DNA from: Opisthorchis felineus
Taxonomy: Eukaryota > Platyhelminthes > Trematoda > Opisthorchiida > Opisthorchiidae
Assembly: GCA_004794785.1 (NCBI GenBank)
Contig: SJOL01007501.1
Location: 18,686-82,685 of the forward strand
DNA: 64,000 nt
Direction: 5' to 3'
A program made the translations under genes and the position numbers. The notes under the pieces were generated by a model. It saw nothing but the letters and a program-made list of their open reading frames with translations. It did not search any database and was not told the origin of the DNA. Below are positions 57,345 to 64,000 of this stretch, piece by piece. Positions within the stretch are counted from its first letter, which is position 1; each line of letters opens with the position of its first letter.

Positions 57345-58635
57345 GTCTAAAGATGAAAGGGTTTGTGTGGCTGAGCTGATTCCAAAGATTACCGATTCTA
57401 TTTGTTGTTTTTACAAATATTCAGATAAAACTGGATGACATTTATGTCCACTTGAACTCAATGCCTTATCGAGCCGTCAGCATATCGGAAAGAATGACCA
57501 TCGGATAGCGGGAGTGACAGACAGCTTTGCGTGTGCCTACCTGTCAAGGTGAAATGGCAGATGTCAGTCGAGGCAAGGTGAATTGATGTTCCCCCTCAAA
57601 TCGATGAGTGTTTATCTTGGGAAATAAGTAGGCCATGTTTCAATACGGTGAACTGATGTCAGTAAGCTTTTTTTCTGTGACGCGTCATAAATGGGAAAAT
57701 GGTGAAATTTGAATGTTCTAATCCAAGAAAATTCCAGTGTTCACACTAATACATCCGTCTCTCGGACTGATCTTCCTTTTTGATGAGTCAGTCTTATAGA
57801 CATACACTCCGTAAGTGATTCACTACCAGTCCATTTTGACTGACTGAATGTAGAAAGTAGTGTCGTTGATTGGGTACACTGACTGCCGCATTTGGCACTG
57901 GAAACAGGTCCCAGGTATTTGAGGTCAGACAAACGTGGTGAAAAACATCAAAGTTTGCTTTAGGGGACTAACATTCACTTTCCGAGATTTGACAAATAAT
58001 CGGTATACAGTAGCAGAATGGATTTGAATTCAAGATCCCGCGCTGTCGCTCATTCTATTACCCTGCAATTTCATTATTGACTTTCGGTTTCCTTAATCAA
58101 TTTATGCAGCCGTTGATAGGAGAGGTCAAAGATGAAATCACGTGATTTGTCACTGGCACGTCATTGTAACATGGATTATTAACAGACTCAAAGGGAGATA
58201 TCAAATGAACCATTCAAGCTCAACCAAGTCGGCCAAAAAAGTAACCAAAAAACTACACCAAACGGGGAAGTACAACCGGCTAATCAAACTCAAGATGAGA
58301 CTACGGTACAAAATAAGAACGGACCAATCAGACTGGAGGATAGAAACTACCGAAAAAAGAAATCGCCATAAAAACCAGCCAAATTGAAGGAGGAAAAACC
58401 ACAACACGACACAAACCGGGAAAGGGATGATCGAAGGTGGATTTAGAAAAAACACAAAAGAGCTATCCAACAAACGAATGGAATGCGAGATATACAGACC
58501 ACATTGTGGCACAAACCAAGAACAAGGCTAATAAATCGCAAAAAGGTGTGTAATAATTAGCTAATCATATAAGAGGATATTAGACGCTCTTCAAAAACTA
58601 TGTAAACATAGGGAAATAAGGAGGATGTGCCTACA
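57345..58635. other. No supported gene; A-rich block
   Basis: 58190-58540 is strikingly A/C/G-rich and T-poor on the + strand, giving an open lysine/arginine-rich frame (58142-58387, 81 codons) and an open, hydrophobic complementary frame. The bias by itself explains both frames. No known domain is seen. Confidence 0.4.
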
Positions 58636-58639
58636 CTAA

Positions 58640-58760
58640 TGCACGCTGACGATGTCTCCTCAACTGGGGATGGAACTTTTGCAAACTAATTGCCAAGCTC
58701 GAGGGACGGATCAACGGGCATCTGATCAACCACCAGTAAACGCACCGGAGCTATCAATGT
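58640..58760 (+). repeat. Penelope-like hammerhead repeat with pairing helix II
   Basis: CTGACGA is followed by T, then GTCTCC-TCAACT-GGGGAT, which pairs fully if two G-U wobbles are allowed, then GGAAC in place of GAAAC. The body TTTTGCAAACTAATTGCC, GCTCGAGGGACGGATCAACG, GCATCTGATCAACCACCAGT and GGAGCTATCAATGTT matches 56575-56690. The pairing retained by different bases than at 22218-22265 hints at a structural constraint. Confidence 0.55.
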
Positions 58761-58764
58761 TTCG

Positions 58765-61700
58765 AGTCGGATACTAATACATTTTGATAAGCTAGTCAAC
58801 TTGGTAACTGCATGTTTTTGTTCTCAAGAGGCTTTCCCAAAACGATGCATCTCTTTCGATGTGAAGATGCCAGTTCTGTGTTTGATAGTCTGCCCAGCAG
58901 ATAATTTGCTGGAGGAGCCCACCGTTTGCTGCAGGTCTTCATGGTCAACATGCAGTAACAGTTGAGTGATTAAAGTTGAAAACCCTGTAGCTGTTATCAG
59001 TGTAAGTTGTACGCTTGTCATTCTTACGTACAAAATTAGATCGTTCAGAATATCCAGCACTTGGGGTCCTCGAAACAGAGTGAAGCTTCGCAACCCAGCG
59101 CACGTATGCTCGGTATAAGCACTAGGGAAAGAAAAATAGTGCAGCGTTCAGTTTTTGGCGTTATTTTGATTCGTCTTATGCAGATTTCTCGAGCGAAGAG
59201 TTCAAGTAGTGCGCTGATGAGATTCCTCGGTCTTGTGTGACGGTTTCAAAGATGCCAATCACGCATTGTCTGGTTCGACCAGTTTACTTACGAGGCGTAA
59301 TTATTGGAGAACTCTACTTGAAACTGACTTGGCTGTATTATCAGTACGAAGGAGAACTTACGTTCTGCTCTCCACATCAGCATCACGCACCCACTGCCAC
59401 CAATTCTTTCAAGCGGAAGTCTTGAGTAAGTCTAGCCAGTCGAAGGCGAATGCGGAGGATTCAGCAGGGCATTTTTAGATCTCGTGTCTATTAGCTTCAT
59501 GCTCTTAAATTGCTAGAGAGAAGCATCACGTGCAGATGGCGCCATTTCACATTGCTCACATTCTACTCAGTCACTGGTTATAACCAAGGACATACATCTG
59601 TTCGATTTTTCCGGAGTTAGATGCCGCCTCTTTTTGAACACGCCAGGCAAAGGATGTTGTGCAGCTGGATGTATGGCGAAAATAGTCATGTTGGCTAGTT
59701 TGTCTCAGAAACTTTAGCCCATACATGGGTCGGTTGAGATTCACACGTGTAAGACGAAAATCTGCACAAGGTTTGGAGTTGGTTGTCCTGTCTGTAGGTC
59801 TAATTCGAGCCTACGATTCATCAGTCGTATCGGATCGGATGGGCGGTGACCAGAGCAACGTATGGTCCGAAGTAGAAGAAACAAATGTATGACCGTTATC
59901 TTATATGATGTCCGACAGCTGACCGTTCTCGAAAGAGACAGGCTTGATTACAGCAAGTGGAAATTCATACAAGAGCTTTTCTACGTCAAAAACACTATTA
60001 CTAATGCCGTGATGCGTCTTCCACCTTCGCAGCTTCCGAGGCGCTGGTCTCAAAGTAATGGAGGCAAACTCCTTTGTCGTGTGAATGGAGAATGCAATCT
60101 CTGACATAACACTTAGAGAATCACTTTTGCAAAAACCCAAAACTGTCATTTCTGCTGACGTTTCACGCCCTCACGAGCCCAGAGTTGTGGATCACCGAAA
60201 GCCTGCTAAGTCAGAAATCTAATAGCCAACAGAATTAGCTAGAAAACTGCTCAAAAACAACTTCGTCAGCATTCAAAGGCCAACAACATGAGGTATCAAG
60301 TACCCACCAAATCTAGCTTCAAAATAGCAAAGAATTTGGTACGTAGTCGTTTAAAGTCTCCTCAGAACGGAGGCCTTGTCGTTTGTTTATCTCTGGGGGC
60401 CTTTTTGCTTTCGCCAAAACTTGGATACATTTAGAGATCGCTGATTGAAAATTATGCTTTTGCAAAACGACTTGAATTCGCCTCGACAGACCACCAGGAA
60501 AAGGTGGAGTTCCAAGTAACGATTGGAAAAAGGTAGCATATATTATATCGTGTGATCCCCTTTGTAGTGGATACGTTATTTTGCAGATATCTTCTCCTCC
60601 CAATAACCGTGGTCATCCAGCGACCTCGAAACAACATCAGTGGGTCGTATTTGGGGCCTCCCAATATCTATCGGTGTTGCGATCCACACACATCTAAAGA
60701 AGCAACTGGTCTTTCTGCACACAAGAACATTTCATCAATTGACTGGTTTTATTCAAAACTCGCTCATCTAATAAGGATGAATTCCTCGTGTCACCATGTG
60801 TTTCAAACAGCCATTCACTGACCACTCATAGTTACTGACTTACTCCTTGTCAGAGTAAGCTCAGGACAAAGGAAGCTCACGAGAAAAGGAACTAATTTCG
60901 CACCCCATTCGGATTTACGGGTCACGTGAATTTGTTTTTTTCTCTCGATTTTTGTGATTTATTTTTACCACCGGATACTATCTGCTGTTCAGGCCATGCA
61001 AACGTGCAGGTGTTTTGACTGACTGGAATTTTTAGGAGAGTTTTCAGGTTCTATTAACTAATTTAGTATAAAACTCGATTTTGACTGCATGAAGATACTG
61101 AGAAAATACCGTTACTTTACCGATAATTAATATGAGACGAATAGAACATCTCTGCTTACCAACCGTAGGACGATGCCTAGCCTGGACAAAGTATCAGCAG
61201 GAAGCAATTAGATCCGGTCGGCAAGAGTACTGACCTCGCAAGGAAGAACAAGCCCAATGGACTGACAACTCCAGTGCTGGATTATAAAAATCCTGGGCTC
61301 CGAGTACAACACAGAGTGCCGAATTTATTAGCACCAACGAGCCAGAATGACACTGGTAACCAGTCTACTGACGCTTTAAGAAACGAGTATGTCTAGATAG
61401 TTAGGAACATATTCACCAATATCAGCAACAGCTTTAAATTCGGATAACAAACAGTATCTGTCACGTTCCTTGATGTAACATAGCTTTACTGTGATAGATT
61501 GCCAGAGTTTCACAGCTGCTTGCTGATTATTCATCGTAACCTCCTTTTGTTACATGTCAAAGTTTGTATGACCCTTGTGGAAGATTTTGAGAAAACGGAA
61601 ACGAGGATTTATCAGGGAGAATGAAGGTCTGTTCTAGCTTATTATCGTTCTGTTCTGTTGAATGTTCTGGAACACAGTATGACCTTTTGAACCTGTTGCT

Positions 61701-64000
61701 CTGTCATGCACTCACCAGAGATTCCGCGAGTAGGGTCTGTCTTGACAACTCTGCTGCTAACATGAGTACTGAAAGAAATCTGTAAAATGGGCCTTGAATA
61801 GATATTTTCCCTTACACTTCTTGAAGGCCTTTTACGGAGTTCAACACCCAGTATTTCTCAAGAGAATGTAAAATGACGGAATAGGCAGAGCCTTACATTG
61901 ATGACTAAGCTGTTTCCCTTTGTAATGGCTTGCACATAAGAGCAAAACATTTTTCTGGATCATTTCAGAAGTCATAATTTGTTTTTCGGGAATCTGTTGT
62001 CGGCTTTGCTCTATTTTTGTTTTTCACAATAGAATGGCAAGAAAACTTCCAACCCTCTTTCATGCTAGTTGCAGAGGTTCCGTCTAGATCCCCATTAGCC
62101 AAGACTCTTTAGTCCTGCAAGGAGATCATTCGGCAAGGACATAAAGTATTGCCAATTCGCAGTGGCGGTAACACATCTTATTTTGAGAATTCAGTGGCAT
62201 TCAGAACTGCTTAAACCAGTGTGGGACCAAAAGTTGAGTATAAAGCGCGGGCATGGAAATGTTGACAGTATAAAGATCAAAGAACATTGGTAAACTATAG
62301 AATGTCGTCTCCAAACTGTTTGTGAAATTTTAATCCGGAATCAGTGACAACAATTAAAAATGCTATCCAAACACTACAGATGCTTCAGTGGCCTCGGTTT
62401 CCGCATACCAGACCTTCACTCAAGATAATTAAGCACGCCGATCTCTGATCAAACTCTCCAAACGCACAAATCATCGTTGTCAAACCCGAAAGCTGAAACA
62501 CAAATCAGGTAGTAGGGATTACCGGCGTTTCCCACTTGCTCTACGCGTTTACAGTCTGTTGAACTGATTGCAGCACTAGGTGGTGTCCGCTCCCTCAGTA
62601 GAATTGTTCAAATGAAGATTTGGCCACGAGCTTTATGTACAGCTCTACCACTTCCATAGTGGTAGTGTATGTATCACTCCAACGCCCTAAACACCCTACC
62701 ATTAGAGTAACCGGACTGTCAGTAGATCATTAAACTTTTCTGTCCGCCATTTTCCCTCTTCGACAAGCACATGATCCATTTTACTTGCCACCCTGTGAAT
62801 ATGTTTCCGATTTTAGCTATTCTGTCTTTCACGCCTCCATTGGAGTTTTCGACAGGGTTTTGGATTGAAATATCGTCAACAATAGTCCTGAACGATCCGG
62901 TTTTAGAATTTACTGATTACCGTATCCGACACTGTTACCGTCCCTCCGGTGGCACATTCTAAGACTGGGATATCTCCTAGAAGATTGATGCGGCTGTTGT
63001 GCAGTGCTGGTACGCCAAACGTCTTGGCACCAAATCCAGTCGCAGATATAATGGCATGCTAATGTTGAACTACTTATAAATACGAATATAATGGGACTCG
63101 AGTTTTTAAAAAGTGGTGACGTTGACAGTTACTCTGCAGTGCAAAGCCACATGATTTACTGACTACATTTTCGTATTCACATCATGTCAGGGTCAATGTT
63201 CTTCTACTGCGGAAGCTATGTGTCGTCAACTTGATAAAGCATTTAGCTCAGTTATTTAAGTCAAATCTTAATGTCTCAATACGGCCGCGAAGTAATCGTC
63301 TATACGGAAAACTTTGTTTAACGAGACACTAGCAACACTGTTTACAAGGCAGTGGCTATTCAGAAAGAAGCCTTTTGTCGTCATCGTTCGTTCCAACGAC
63401 GACCCGATAACGCAGCTTCCAGGAAGCCTACCTGGTTGACTGTACAACGCATTGTGGGTATCAGCTTTACAGGCTACATTTCCTATTTTCCCAACTGCAA
63501 GACTTGTATAACACAATGCATCGTTGTGATTCCAGGTGTGACTGAAATCGCTAGAAAACTTTTGTATGAGTGAGCAGAGAGAGAGAGTGGACTTTATTCA
63601 GAAAGCAATGTTAGATTTTCCATCCAGCTAGTAGACAGTGACACGCAATGCGTCGATCAGACATGGCAGATGTACACAAATAGGAAACAACCAATCTCTA
63701 GTAGACAAGTCCCGTACTTTTTCGTTTTCACTTTCAGACCATGACGTAATGTTTATTAAGGGGATTGCCTATTGTAGACTGAAGCGCGCAGTGATTAATA
63801 TCGCGGGTTTCCTAACAGGATGATGCAGTGTGGGAACAAAAAGATATAATACAGAGGAAGACTATCCTATACTGAATGCATTTTTTCCATGACGTATAGC
63901 TATATTGTCAAAGTTTAAAAACCAAGAACGAGTATGCCACATGCATTAGAAGAAGTTAGACTATTCATTCAGCTGCATTTCAGTGAGGTTTTTAAATTTG
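58765..64000. other. Long stretch without a supportable gene
   Basis: The longest frames (60603-60319 on -, 60552-60821 on +, 63516-63268 on -) overlap each other and are unrecognised. 60680-60800 has weak resemblance to SINE-B (GGTTTTATTCAAAACTCGCT, TAATAAGGATGAAT). A short GA run (63574-63587) is present. I read no retroelement coding motif, tRNA or splice-bounded exon. Confidence 0.4.

Noticed and set aside
59213..59260. CTGATGAG near a GACGGTTTC string
   Set aside because: There is no pairing helix II and no GAAA; chance occurrence of the heptamer.

Overview
The window looks like a repeat-rich stretch of nuclear DNA from a parasitic flatworm. A digenean fluke is my first guess and a diphyllobothriid-type tapeworm is possible. 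Three observations support this: short coding islands bounded by GT-AG splice signals and lost in kilobases of open non-coding DNA; three decayed RTE-type non-LTR retrotransposon fragments with the LGH-LLRMP, TDEVNARI and LRHLW motifs common in flatworm genomes; and short interspersed elements carrying hammerhead-ribozyme cores. There are no prokaryotic-style operons. Most long open frames are unrecognisable and probably chance.

Two coding pieces are well supported. On the + strand at 3971-4310 lies the last coding exon of an arginine/serine-rich (SR-type) RNA-binding or splicing-related protein, with a strong acceptor, a stop and a polyadenylation signal at 4726-4731. On the - strand at 44544-44086 lies a symmetric phase 1-1 exon encoding an immunoglobulin-like domain of a surface or secreted protein. 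A possible CUB-like frame (52867-53067) and several acceptor-preceded frames (5191-5271, 41392-41715, 45421-45577, 54936-55283) are weaker. The rest of each gene must lie outside the window or in exons too short to see.

Mobile DNA dominates what can be read. RTE fragments occupy about 2390-3330 (+), 11060-11745 (-) and 20810-21660 (+); all keep only the 3' half of the element and carry stops and frameshifts. A tRNA-derived SINE (here SINE-A) is seen at 1024-1215 and 9484-9672. A second tRNA-derived family (SINE-B) is seen near 3690-3840, 15045-15180, 31190-31650, 45750-45985 (-), 46145-46225 (-) and 51640-52190. A third family of roughly 300 bp ends in a type I hammerhead ribozyme (19040-19455, 39715-40085, 46979-47258, 50148-50320, 52391-52690, 57058-57340). 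One copy, at 52601-52650, keeps every core nucleotide; the others show disabling core changes. A further short family with a hammerhead-like core of the type reported in Penelope-like elements occurs at 22218-22265, 56550-56690 and 58640-58760.

The most striking single structure is a nearly perfect inverted repeat at 34022-34515, with two arms of about 235 bp around an 18-base loop and only a few differences between arms, so it is probably young. The remaining blocks (4760-9480, 12100-15040, 15990-18030, 22330-31180, 34520-39700, 58760-64000) contain no gene I can support beyond the low-confidence frames listed.
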